Shown: positions 19,904-34,400 of the stretch, one piece after another
Layout: every line of letters starts with the position of its first letter
How positions within the stretch are numbered: the first letter of the stretch is position 1
Source of the DNA: Liolophura sinensis
Taxonomy: Eukaryota; Mollusca; Polyplacophora; Chitonida; Chitonidae
Direction of reading: 5' to 3'
DNA length: 60,000 bases
NCBI RefSeq assembly: GCF_032854445.1
Contig: NC_088295.1
Location: forward strand, 69,163,058 to 69,223,057
Notes under the pieces: generated by a model
Databases searched by the model: none
What the model was told of the DNA's origin: nothing
Seen by the model: only the letters and a program-made list of their open reading frames with translations
Translations under genes and position numbers: made by a program

Positions 19904-22900
19904 CTGAACAGAAAAAACCAATAGGTGGGGTTAACACAATATCGAAGCAACAAAAGTGAGAAAGATCTCATCCTGAAATCTTAAGACACTATGGGCTACC
20001 TGGCACTACAACCAGACAATTTTCAACTTGCTTCAAGCCAAGAGTTGACCACATTTATTTCCGGAAAAAAAGGATAATATCTATAACTGAAAGAATGTCA
20101 CTTAGACCTGTAAATTGCTCTAATTATTAATTTCACTGGTAATGAACGTTGTATGGGATGAATGAACCAGCAAGGTCCTTAATATTTGACACTTGACCTG
20201 GGCCATCCTCTATGTAATATGTCTACTTCGGCTATACAGGCAGACGCTTTAGATTAGCTACAATTCAAGAAATTAAAATCGCTTACTTCTTCCAATAGGT
20301 GAGGTCCAAAAATGGACTGATTTGTGCTTTGGTAGCTCGCTTGAGGGTTTTACGCTGGGAATGTTTACTGGGTATATCCTGACTGTCCTCGTTGTCAGAG
20401 TCATCGCTGATACTCGGGCTTCGTGTTGAGGAGTTGCTGTAGGAAAAACCATCCGTCCTGTCCAAACTTTCCTCGAAAGCTGAAAACACAAGGACATTTC
20501 TAAACTGAATGACTAAACTTATAGGGACCGGAAATCAAATGTGAAATATATGCTTTGCCGTGTCTGCATAACAACCAATTCTTACAAAACTTGCTCCTAT
20601 CATGAATGTCGGTGATGAATGTTTCATAATTTATTTAACTGTTTGAAGGTTGTTTAACACAGAGAGCTCAGAGTATAACCAATGCCCTTTTTTCAGTACC
20701 TGACAAAACCACCTGACTAAAAACAACAGGTGGATTCGAGTCAGAGTCAGGGCTTGATTGGCAGACAAAATCATTTTCACTTAAGACCAAAGACCTTAGA
20801 AAAATCTACCAGGGCTGACCTACTGAATGTTTATTCATGTATGCTATCATGTCCAGTCATACGGTACTTGTGCATAGTTAGGACTGAGAGTTCAGATAAG
20901 CTGATCAATGTTAAGTGGTTTGCTGGGTGTTTAATGTGTCTCTAGCTGGATAAGATACATGTACATTTACAACTTATGATCTCGTGTCTATCCCTAACAC
21001 ATATCATCACACAGCTTCAGTTAAGATCACTACAAGTAAACACAAGTATCAACTCCCAGGATGATAACAGAATACCTTGTCAAGGTTTTTCCTCTTTTAT
21101 GGAATGAATGGCTTCACATATATGAGCAAAATAGGAGCCATAATGTGACAAGAAGTAGTTTACACCAGGAGACAGTAAATGGTTTTTGAGGACATATTTG
21201 ATCCAGAAAACATCAATATACACAAAACAGTCCATTTGTATTTTTATATATTTTCTATTAAAGCGCTAGTAGGACACATTTCAAAATTCATTTTACATGC
21301 AAAATACTTGAGGTGATATTAGATTGCTGTTAAAAGGGCTTTTTTTTTTAAAAAAGCAACTGGAACGGTAAGAGATATGTTTACGAACGGTTAGTCTCGT
21401 AAACTACAACAAATTGATCTTCAATAAATCCTGCAGGTTTGTGACAATTACAGAGGCTCCTAGAGAAGATGTAACCACCTCAGCATGTTGTCACATGTGC
21501 TTGGAAGCATGGCCATACATGTGAGGCTGCTATCATAATCACAGCTATTACATACTCTCCTTCACACACACACATCTCTTTCTTTCACTTTTTTTCTCGG
21601 ACATCTCTGAAGGCCACTGCATAAAAAATGCAATCAGGCTAGTCTGTATCTAAAGGTTACAGGGTTAAAATCTGACAGAAGTCATTGCCCTAATTAGGGC
21701 GTAATCTCTTTATGTAAAAGTCGATCGCAAGGTGGCAGGTTTTGCAGCCTGTGTTTTGTTCAGGCTTGCAATGTTGACAAACAGGATGAGTATATATATC
21801 AAGAAAGAAGTAGGCTCCCGGCACTTCTTTACTACACATTAATTGCTTTGTATGTACTTTAGATGTATGCATATATGTGCATGTGCACTGTACTTCGATC
21901 TTGATGCAAAGCCATGCATTACAAACTACACAAAGCTGGTGTAATCAGCAGTACAATCATAAATGTTGAACGGCACTGAAGACAACACCAAACGACAGGA
22001 TTGTACATATGTACATGTATGCTGAGGGTTTAGCATCACACATAATAATTTATCACACAACGACGAGGAGTCCATTAGGTGTGTGTGCATGTGCTCTGTT
22101 TACCTCTGGCAGAGAGAGTCCATGCTGCTGAAGTGCTGTTGCCACTGTATCATGCCAAAGACACCATGCATGACACCCCACCCAGTCACACTATACGAAC
22201 CACAGGCCAACCAGTCCTGTTTCCTAGCTCTAAGCTCTCTTTGTTGAGCATGTACATGTGCACATGTACTGATGAGAACCAGAACAACCGAACCAATTGT
22301 AGAGAGTGTACCATACAGTGCGCAAACACAAACAAGCACATGTTTACAGTTCAGGTGCATGCTCTGTGTGCTTGATGAAAGTATTTAATTACTCATATCA
22401 CAGGATTACGGTATAAGACCAAAACTGACTGTATTTTGCCTATTTCTGAACGTTCTGTTCATCTTAAGACAATGTTTTGACAGGTCATTTAAATGCAGCT
22501 ACTGTATATGTATAAGTGTACGTGTGAGCCAATGGTATATACGGTGTACATGTACTAAGATACTCGCATCATTAGTTATTCCCGACTTCTTGTACATGAT
22601 TCAGATTCACTGGCATGCAGTAAGAAACTGAGTACTTGTAGCAAATGGATATGGGAAAGAAGACAGCTGGCTGGCGTCATTTAGTGCCGGCAGGTCATAG
22701 AATGACGTCAAACAAGGAATGACCATCAAAGGGATGGCCACTGATCAGTTAGTTATTGGAAATGAAGTAGATCAACTGGTGTGTCCACTCCAGCCCATCC
22801 AGCTAAAGGTTATGGCCTGTCTCAGAACAGGCTGACCCAGGGGCTGTGTTACAGAACAGTTCAGAGCTGTTTACACCTGGGTGGACTGAGGTCAGCACAG

Positions 22901-25900
22901 GTTGTTTACAGTCAGAGCTGACTAAACCCACCAGCTTAGTCATGGCTACAAACTTGTACAAAAGTTACTATACATACATCTACATGTACACTACTTCATG
23001 TACCTGCACTCCATTCAACTGCTGTATAAAATCACAAGCTTTTACAGCTAAATCTACATGTACCAAAGACACAAGTTTAGTGAGTGAAAATACCATGACA
23101 GTAATTGTGAAATGTGATTTGTTTCGCTGACTCACCAGATTCTTTAAGAAATAATGAATATCTCCTATACCAGGAGGAATTACATAATACACAAATCACA
23201 TGTACAACATTAATAAATGTAAACATAAATCTGTAGCTATAAAAATATGACAGTGCAAAAATTTTCAATCGTTGCCGGCATATTCAGTACAGCACAGTTC
23301 ATGTACAGTTCCTAGATATAGTTGGCGGATCAGTGGTTCACACCACCTTAACCCTTGAGTACATCACAGACAGTACACACTGACTGAAGGACCAAACACC
23401 CACATCATAAAGTGAGAAACACCCACTCCCATTGGCGTAATGTGGGGCAGTCACAATGAACACACACTCCTGTGACTTCACCTACAGAAGTACTCACAAT
23501 TATAAGCTAGCTGTTGACTACAGCTTCTTGAAAGCCCACCTTCTCAATGTGGGCAAAAAGAACAATGGAAACTGAACTACATGTACTACATATAGTAATA
23601 AACCTCTTTCGAAGTCTTACGTTTACTACAGAATCCTTCCCACAGTACAAGTAGTTTGCCTTATGAATTTTTTCCCCTACTGACATTCTGTTACATTAAT
23701 ATGTGTAATACATGAATGTAGAAATGAGTAAATTGTGAATTGTGATGCTGGATTTTAATCTTAATCTAAATCAGCTTAATATCACGACAATCACTGAATA
23801 ATTACATGATAAAGCCAGTGAATGAATCTGAAGACTTTTTTCACAGAAAACGTCAACAAGCAAGAAAACGTTAAAGTAGGGACATAACTCAAGTCTCTAT
23901 TCCTGTATAAAACTCTACATGAAGTCATTACCATTTTCAGACTTATATGGGCTTTGATTAGGTGTGCTTTACTCTAGCCTGCGTAAATGTAACTGGCTAC
24001 AAGTCTATGGGACAAGTTTTCATCAACATACAACATGCTGATTTACAGCATCTTTATGTGTTAATAAATCTAACCTGGTGTCAGATAAGTAACAATCAAC
24101 ATTAATTAAAACTTTGTACCATTAAATAAACTTTTGATGAAGGTTATCAAAGATAAAGACAATGGGACTGTATTCTTAGGTTACTTTGTTAATAATCATC
24201 AAACAGTACAATAATATAGTATCGTTCTCATGGGGTAAGCTACCTGTACACTATACGGTCTAGATACAAAGCTGTGTGGCAAAACCTGTTGTAATAGCTG
24301 TAATTTTTATGTATGCCTCATTTATATGAATGTATACTGTATCTTGTAGTTGATGAAAAAACAGTGATAGTGCATCTATTTTCAAGGAGACAAGTTTCAT
24401 CCTTTGTGCAGATATATACATGTATATTGCTGAAGGTTTAAAAGAAAAATGTGCACTCTACTCAAAACCATATTTAAAGTAAATTAGGTCAAGCCAGCAT
24501 GGTTGAAAGAGCTTAATTATTTTAAGCAACCTTATACAATCTATAACTTAGATGTGACATACATTTACAACCTGCATATTATCTCGAGGAAATCTTAACC
24601 AGTGGTTAACTAGATTTGTCGGTGGGACCTCCCGGCAGGAAACGTGCATCAGAAAACCACATGAATATATAACCTTATTTGGTTTCCTGTTTACCAACTC
24701 TAGCTACAGAAGTTCTGACGTGCGTACAAATGTACGTAATCACAGGTGAAAGAAAAAAAAATATCACATGGTAAACTAGGAGGTGTTTAATTGAATGAGG
24801 TGTTTGGTAGTCCAAGGTTACCCAGATTATTGTGTTAATAACTTCCAACAAAAAGCATAGTTGTCATCTTTAACATGCTCACAGGATTAACCTGTACCTA
24901 CATGTACAGCAATAAACGAGTCATTGAAGATGCAGAGTGAATTTGTCCAGGTTAACAGGTACTTAAGAGCTGACACAAGATAAGTTAATACTCAGGAACA
25001 TGTGTGTATGAGTGCATTTGTGTTTAGGTGCTTGACACCTAGTAAGGGCTTTCCTTATATCTGTATCAGTCTTGAAAGCAGTTACTGGTATCATGCTTTT
25101 GCTGTTACAATGGCCAATGGTGTGATCCATACACATAAATGCCTTGGGAAGGCAGTGTGGCTCCTGATCCACTAAGGACATTTAGGAGATTTATTTGTTT
25201 ATTTGATTGGTGTTTTACGCTGTAAACAAGAATATTTCACTTTTTAGACGGCGGCCAGCATTATGGAGGGAGGAAATAAGGCATAACGTAGAGGAAACCC
25301 ACGACTATCCACAAGTTGCTGGCAGACCTCCCCACGTTCGGCTGGTGAGAAAGCCAGCACGAGCTCCCGGCAACGAAATTAATGGGAGGACTCTGGGTCA
25401 TTGCGCCAGGCTGGCATGCGAATCCCCTCGGAAACAAAGGCCCCAACACTTAAGACAAAAAACTCACCAGACAGGTCAGTTTGCAGTTGGCGCGGGCTGG
25501 GGATTCGGTCAACCTGCATCTCTAAACCAGCTCTTCGCTTCTTCAGAGAGCGGTGTTTGTGTTTCTGGAATGGCCGGGTCTTCAGTTTTAAGGTAGATTT
25601 GGTTCCTGGTCCAGCTCTGGCATCTACGACCTACAACAGCCAACAATACAACATTAGCATGTATTAGGTTTGGTACAAATAACCCATGACGAAACTTCCT
25701 AATGGAACTATGTAATCATTTTTATCTGTACCCATTGTACATCACCAAGACAAAGCCAGGAAATGCTTTTTCAACTTTTGTTTCCTCACATGATAATGCT
25801 GGCTACATTGTATAAGTGAAATATTCTTGATTATGGTGTAAAACACTAATCAACTAAAATAAATTAAATAAATTTGCAGGTTTCAGATATATTAAATCTA

Positions 25901-28900
25901 CTTTTTACAAATGAAAACCACAAAATTTCCAACAAACTGAAACCACAAATCACTGCATACAAAAATATTAAGTGCATTTTTTCCTTCTTTTTGTATCCAA
26001 AATGGAGTGAACCTTGATTGTCAAGCCTAAAAGAGGCTGTTTAAGGAAGACAAGATTGATCAGAATTTATGATAACTACAAACCTTCTGACCGTTCACAA
26101 AAATTTTACTTCCTTGTTGAAAACATGCAGTCTTATCTAACATTTGTATCCAAGCAGAGCAGCTGCTAATGCCTGCAACCATGGAAACCAGACAATTCAT
26201 GTGTACTCATGGATGTTATATATATATAGTCATAATTTGCACCCTGTGTTTTGTAACAGACCTGTAAATGTGTTAATCAACTGGCTGCACCCAGTAGCCC
26301 TGAACACTGAACTTTGTATTTGCATGGTGAATAATATATGTTTATCAATCATTTGTTATCACCTGGGATAATGGCTATACAGGAGTTACATACTTCACTC
26401 ATTAAGCAGGCTGGAACAACTTAACTTAATTTCTGCCCATAGACACATAATGAAATGTAAATAACTATTTTGTTTTTGTTCCAAAAGAGCCACCTACAAC
26501 AAAATGTACACCAACATGTGGGCAGAGTGTTGTAAGTTTCTCTGAAGCTTGGATTTACCAAAGGCAAATGTACGACTGGTAAATCATAGCACATACCAAG
26601 AACTGAAATATTTTTTCTTCATTTCACTGAAATTGAACTGAATCCATTTTAGCTAAGGGAAGGATCTTTCACACCAGGGCGATGTGTCTCCATAGCAAGT
26701 GTGGCCACTATAGTTGCACTGATATTAACATGCTTGATATCAAAGAAGTTGGAGATGCCACATTAAAGCAACGGTTAGTCTATACCTCAGTTTGAAGCAC
26801 TGTTAAAATTGACAATGTATTAGTGTAAGAGGAAAATTTTAGTGATTCTATAACTATCCTTCCCCTTTTCACCACTCGCTGACCAAAACAAGTCAAGCCA
26901 CCACACGCATGTCTACAGCATGACCAGCTACATGTACATGCATATATGGAGCTACGCAAGAAGTAATAAATTGAAACGGACACATGAGTTTTTCGCATAG
27001 CTGTACATACATGTACAACTGACATTCTAGGGTTATTAATATGGAATGACCAATAGACACCTTGAGAAAAACATGGGTGTTCAAAGGATTCGAGAAGCAC
27101 TCAGCCTGAGAAATGTATGCTTTAAACTTCATCACGCCTTGTAAATTTTAGTAACAGCTAGAAATTCTTTTATGTCTCCTTTACAAGAGCTACGCAGACA
27201 CCAGTGAATAGGCAATGAGAGGAGAAATCAGAGCAGGCTTAATCCTATTGATATATATTGTTACTGGAAGGACATAATCACTGCTGCATAATTAAATCCA
27301 CATAATCACTGCTCATAGAATTGAATCCAGTATGCCGTCTGTAGGTGCACAATTAATTCTACCATTTAAGCGAGTAGTTAGGTCTTGTACCAGACCTACA
27401 ATATATTGTCATGCACCTTGTATTCCCTCAATTGGCAGGTCATAAAGAGGTGACATATGGCCTCTACAGTTAGTTAATTAACATGGGAGATAAAGTAAAA
27501 CTGATGCAGAAATCTGCGATGCCTGAGTGAATTGAACTGTCCTATCCATGACCTCGATGAATAAATCGATCGGATCAGTCTACACCAACATCAGTTCGAC
27601 AAGTGCCTGATGTTTATCATTCTATATATAAAACATGGAGCCTGATGTCTGTCTTGCTTGAAATACATTCTACCTGATTGTGATTGCGGCGAGATATAGA
27701 GACAAATTGAATACCTGTGATCAGAGGTGGAAGAAGTATAGTGTGAGCTTATTTTCCATACATCTATATACCTTAAAACATTATCAGACGTACACATTTC
27801 ATTTTCACAGTGTGTAATATACTTTATTCATTTGATTGAAGTTTAATGTAATATTTAAAAATTTTAGGTAAGAATATGTATGTTCGTCCATCAAATTTTT
27901 GACACTGTATCTGTTAACTTGTGTTATTCACTTAGCAAAGAGCCTGAGTGTAAGATGACATGAAACCCTAGGCTTGTCTGAGCAATATGATTGACAGATG
28001 AGTTTGTAGACATTAGGATCATAAATCAATTAATACCTATATGACAACGTAACACAAAAGTAGTAGTAGGGAGGAGCCAACAATGAACAATGTGAAAAAA
28101 CAGCTGCAGAATGTAGTCCTTCATTCTTCACTACCTGCACATGTAACAGCAAAATTGAAGAATAAAATTAACAGGCCAAAATATTAATGTATTACAAAAT
28201 TATATTATCAGGTGGACAACTTCACTGGATACAGGAAGGACATACACACATGTTCACGCACAGTCCAAAACTCAAACAAACTCAACCTTACCTTAGCTAG
28301 GTTTTTGTTATAGATTTCATCATGCTCTGTTCAAAAAGCAGGATAGGTAATATGTAAAACATCACTGTTGAATTGTCAAGAGATGTACATGTATCAACAG
28401 GCTTATTATGAGAAATTTATATGCATGCAGTTACAAATGTGCTTCATGGCCATTACCAATGCAAATTACCAGGGATATAAAGGTACAGGAACACCCTTGA
28501 CTGGTGCATACACATGGACTTTACCCATTCCGCATTGCATGTGGTGAGCTGTGAGACGAATGATGTGCCTGCATTAAAGGAACACTGGCTGGCATGTCTG
28601 CCTCCATGGCGTGGCATACATGTACTCTGGGCAATCTGCCACCCATTATGCTTCCCATGTCGAACAGACGTATCATTCGTTGTGGGAGTAACAATTTACT
28701 TTGTTTTACACCGTGAAAAATGGAACTGACATTTATAACTGGCCAGGTGTTCCAAAGACATGATGCAAAATTGTTGGGAGAAAATTGTCCATTAGTGACT
28801 ACTTAAATAACCATGCATGGGCAAAGTATTAATTAAGGACCATTGTTCTAAAGGCAGTTGATAATGGCTCCACTTTTGTATTCATGAAGGCGTGTGATCA

Positions 28901-31402
28901 CTGACAGGGTTTCTCGGGGAGTGTGTTGAAAAGACGTATTGCAATTTATTGTCAAACGTCAGATGATTGGTCAGATAATGTGATTATGTATAACGTCACC
29001 AGTAGCCCAGTAAGCCTTGGTGCCTACTGTGGCCGTGTTCCCTTTACCTGACCCTATTGTTAAACATCACTCAGGTGAGAAATATGACAATTGTCAATGT
29101 CATGCCAGTTAAACTTTTGTTTGAACACTTCAGCTCAGGCATGTCTTGGCTGTCCTCCCTTCCCCTAATTTGCTCGCTGCTTCCTGCTTCTTTTCTTTTT
29201 TCCTAAACGACTGGTGACAAGAGCCTCCTGACATACACAGCCGCAGGAGTGTTTCCATTTATTCTCGTCATAGCGGCCCAAATCTGAAAATCAATATAGA
29301 GCTGGGTTCATCTTCAGGTCTTCTCTCCTTGTCTCAGTGTGCTAGGCAGGAATGTTGGCTCCTTCTCTCTCATTCCCACACAATGTCCAGCCTTGGCTGT
29401 CTCTTGACAAAGCCTGGCTGGCTGGATCATTCTACCCAGACAGCTTGCTCTCTTCAAAGTTACTGCCAGACACAGACCACGCATGCATGTACCACTTACA
29501 AGGTATGTCCGCAGACAACCATCCTCAAAATGGTTCAGCATCTCGGTCTACCAACCAGTCATGCTAACAAACCACTTTGACACATTTACATCTTCACAGT
29601 CTACCAGACATGTTTACAGAGTCAGTCTACAAACCAGACAAGTTTCCATCCTCAGACTACCAAACAGTCATGCTAATGTATCACTTTGACACATTTACAT
29701 CTTCAGTGTCTACCAGACATGTTTACAGAGTCCGTCTACAAACCAGACAAGTTTCCATCCTCAGACTACCAACCAGTCATGCTTACATCTTCAGTGTATC
29801 ATTTAGACACATTTACATCTTCACAGACACTCTTCTAGCCAGAAACACTACAACCTAATTCCTTAACCTTTGTGCGTGACAATTTTCAACGCAATTTATG
29901 CACTTTTTCAATTTGATTTGAGGCAAAACGTTGTCTGTTAGGATGGCCAATTTCAAGGTTTCAATAGGTGTACATTTTTATCAGCCTACACAGAAAAATG
30001 CATCTCTGAATACTCCACAGAATCCTGTACTATTTGACAGAAAAATGTTTCTCTGAATACTCAACAGAATCCTGTACTATTTGACTTGTACTTGAGGCTT
30101 TTCTCTCATATCATTTACATAAATTAACATGCTGGTACCAGACTTAGCAAGAAAATATTGGATAACCCAAAAACAAAATACAGGAGATGGATTCAGCTCA
30201 GAGCAAAGACAGAATATTGTGATCAAACAGCATTATAGTGTATTGTATTTCGTCAATCAAGAGATTTGGTGGGTTTACATTTGCTGCAACTACATGCATT
30301 GTATATTGCCTTGAATCAAAAAAAGATTGCATCACAGCTGGTTAAGACTACAAAGCTCGCTAAGGGCAACCAGATTATTAAATGGGTGTAAAAAGTTACT
30401 GGGAAAGTAAATCGAGTAGGGGTAGTTCAAAGGCAAACAGGTAATCAAGGGAATCTACAGGTCTTCAGAGCGCAGTTGGCTTAGGCCCTTCTCTTGTTCT
30501 GAAGATTTGGCAGGGGTCTGTTAGCATAAACTTAAACATCACCCCGGGCTTTTGTTTTATCGGTGGTTTACATGCAGGCTCAGGGCTCCCCGGAGGATAT
30601 GATTAACACAGGAACTGGGCCAAATAAACAAACCACTCTGTTGACACCACAGCCAACTGGTCAAGAAACACATACCCCGATATATGTTCAGTAAACTTTA
30701 GATAGAGCTAAGAAATTTTAAATCTTTAGGGGGTGGGGGGTTTATAGCTAATACAAGGATAACAATTTCAACTACTATTTGATTGTCACGTTGAGTTTTC
30801 TTGACGTGATTTCATGTTGTTGCGCACGTAGAAGGCAAGTCATGTTATAACACTAATCGGCTTGGCCAGCAAATATAGCCCCCACATGTCCTTCTCTCCG
30901 GTTACATTTGCTACTTGTAATTTTGCGGCCAATGTGCACAGCCTTATGTCAGAATAATGAAGCTAATTTGCCCAATAATGATCACAGGGTTAAAAGATCA
31001 CGTCAGTCTTAGGGTTGAACAGACAAGGTTTAATCAATGACTTCGATAAAACTAATCATCTACACTGAATCCGGCTGTCGTATGTCATTACATGCAAATG
31101 TCATTTTGAAATACCCTTACATACGAACTAAATTAAAATGGCATGAAGAAAAGAAATGCTACATGTACATTTTAGTCAGTATTACAGACTAACATGTGTA
31201 GAGAACCACTCATTGTATTCAACATCTACTTAGGTTATCTGTCCTCATTCCTCAGAAAAAGTAAACCAATCCAAGGGCATAATGATTACCCATTAAGCTG
31301 ATGGGCAGTTAACCAGAAAAGAAAAACACACAAAACTGTAAACACATTTTTTTTTGTGAGACTGTTTTGTAGCTTGTTCTGTTTGATCTTTTGAAATAAC
31401 TG

Positions 31403-31450
<48 letters not shown>

Positions 31451-34400
31451 TTACATGTATGAACAAATGGTATAAAATACATGTACATGTATTTTCTGTA
31501 CAAATACTCAAGAAACCTCACATGCAATCTGGCATATTTTGAAGACATTTCTGGTCTTCTCCAAACAGCATAAATGTATACCTTGGATTTTGACCTGGGT
31601 AATTTGTAGACAACATTATTTATACAATGTTAAAAAACCGAGATATATGCTTTAGGTGAATGTGTTCAAATGTTAACTTGTCTCACAATAGTTATTAATT
31701 ATAAACCTGATTAGGGATTTGTGTCATACCAGGAATGGTTCGCCAAATCATGGTGAAAAAATTTCATTGCAGTGTAACTATGCATGTAGCTGTATTTATA
31801 CTGACTGACAATGGCTGGGATGTACATGGATATACAAGTTATACGTGGCTCTCCTAAAATATGTTGATAACCCTCTAAAACTGGCTGAACATCACACAAA
31901 TCTGCCTGATCCTTTGTTCTTGACACACTCAACAAACTTGCATGTACAGTGCAGAGTATGTCAGAAATACATGTACACTGTACAAACCTTATCAAAAGTA
32001 CAAAACTCAATACACAACTATAAATTTAACTTAACCATATGGATTGGCAAAAAAACAGGTGAGAAGAAAAATAATAACAAAAAAAACAATTACACATCTG
32101 GAGTATTGTCAATTACAAGAAAGGTTGCTTTTGCTCAATAAGCTCAGTATGGATTCAACTGACATTTTTACACATGAAATGAAAAGTTATATTGTAATAG
32201 TAAAAACAATAAATCACTGTGATCAAGGCCAGCCTGGTCAGAGCTTAGGTTTCATCTTAGCTATATGTACAATAGATTGGTGGAAAACAACGACCTGGGG
32301 CACTATATTTATCCACAGGTGAACCGCAAAACGAAAGCTAAACACACCTGGTTAAAATGAACTTGCTAAACTTAGAACCAGAAGTGTACTTGTACATGTA
32401 TATTTATCAGTCATGCTTAAATGCAATGCAATGTTATAACACAAACAAGTATACATCTCATTTCACCACCAAAACTGTGGCAAGTAGATCATAACTAACT
32501 TCCCACAGGTGTAAGATATGTCAATTCAGTAATAACCTGCTCTAGCTTCTGAGTACAATGAGGTTACAGTATAGTTACAGTGAGATAATGGCAGTTACAA
32601 GCTTTGCTTAGACAATAAAATGATTGTCAATTAGGAAGGTGCAAAACCACAGACTAAAAATATCTCCTGCATATAACGATGGGCTGGATGCTTAGCTGTC
32701 AATTTGGTTTGCATATTTTACATACACATAGAAAAAGGTGAATATATTGTACAGAATAATATTACGGGCCTACTTAATATGAATTTTATGCGAACAGGAC
32801 AGGATATTAGGGGCACCTTTCACTGTCCAGGTTTCACACAACACAGTACACACACTCTCCTGTATGTGTTTATACGGGTGGCTATGTACTGAAACACAGC
32901 TGAAAACACAACTCAGGTGGAGCCTTTCCTTAAGTTAATTTGCCTGTCTATAAATAACACATGAAGTGCCTCATTACAAAAACTTAGAAGAAATAAACTC
33001 AAGTCAGTTCTTTATATACACATATACATGTCTTTTGTGCATGCAAGGCTGAACATAAACTTTAATTTTAAGAAAAAAAAACAAAATCAAATAAATGTAC
33101 ATAATTTTTTTTTTTTTTTTTTTTTTTACGGAAGTTGACACATCTCCAAAATACCTGGTCAATCATCCCTCCCAACTTATCTTCAAGTTCAGGAATAGGA
33201 TGTGCCCAGGTCAGGTTTGTCCACAGCCTTAAACCCAAAAGCAGTGAAAAGGTTGAGTATTTGCTGCTCCTTTGTGGGGATCATTATCTTAGCCCAGGAT
33301 CATGTGTACTTTACATGTCAATTAAAGCCAGACAACTCCTGTCAACACAACTGTTTTCTGAGTCGCATCTCCACGGGAAAGATACCTCCAAAAATCCAAG
33401 TAAACCTTGTAATCAATTGCCATGGCAAGGATGGATGAAATATACACCAATGCCAGTGAAGTTGACTTCAAATTTACATTGCGAGATGAAACAGTGCTAG
33501 CCGGACTTTATCTGGCTTATTTCTTAAGCCAAAGTACATGTGTATGCATTATAAGCATATCAGCAGATACATGTACATGTACCTCAAGATTTCCAGGAGT
33601 TTGCCAAAATGCGTTGCTAAGAGTTCTTGACTGAAAGAAGACAGGAGAACTCCAGATATCATAACTTGGTTTCATCATCATGTGTTTCAATACATCCCTT
33701 CATTCACGTGTAATACAGTCTGTTATATGAATTAAAGCCATCTTTCTGGTGACAAAACAGAATATGCTTGCAAATTCAATTCAATATTTCCAAATCAGAA
33801 CTATTAAATTATAAAAGTCTGACAAAAGAGCTTGAACTTTAAAACACAACCTTCATGATACATGTTTTCTGATTACTAACAAAAAGTAAATAAGGTAATT
33901 ATCATGGTAAACCTTCACATCAATTTCACAAAAATTTAATTAATTAGAATGTTTCGAAGACTTTATCATTCTCAAATATTACAGAAAACAATTCATTTTA
34001 AGTATTTTATGCATAGTACACAACCTTCAGTCTACAATATTCTATTTATTATTTATATTTTGACAATATTATGAACTTGTGCATTTGAATACGATTTTAT
34101 GTTAAATATTTTTAGTTGTAGGCCTTCACAGACTACATATTGTCATGTAGGGAATGTTAGAGTTGAATGAACCTGTATTATGACATAATCTCGCTGATTG
34201 AAGCATTATAAAACAATATGTTTCTTCACAATGACGTGAAAAATTAAGATGTAATAACAAAAGTTAGTAAATCCTGACTTTACACTTACATATGAATAAT
34301 AAATTGACATGTATACATATATACACATACAGCAAGACAACCTTGAGATTGCTTACATGTAGTCGTCCCCCCCTCCCTCTCATAAGTATGCAAATTAATG

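Noticed and set aside
25207-25596. A 129-residue + strand open frame
   Set aside because: It crosses a reversed SINE and the antisense of SINHCAF exon 2, with no similarity of its own.
33135-33634. A possible gene from three overlapping + strand open frames
   Set aside because: No recognisable motif, no supporting splice sites, and overlapping frames of similar length, as expected by chance.
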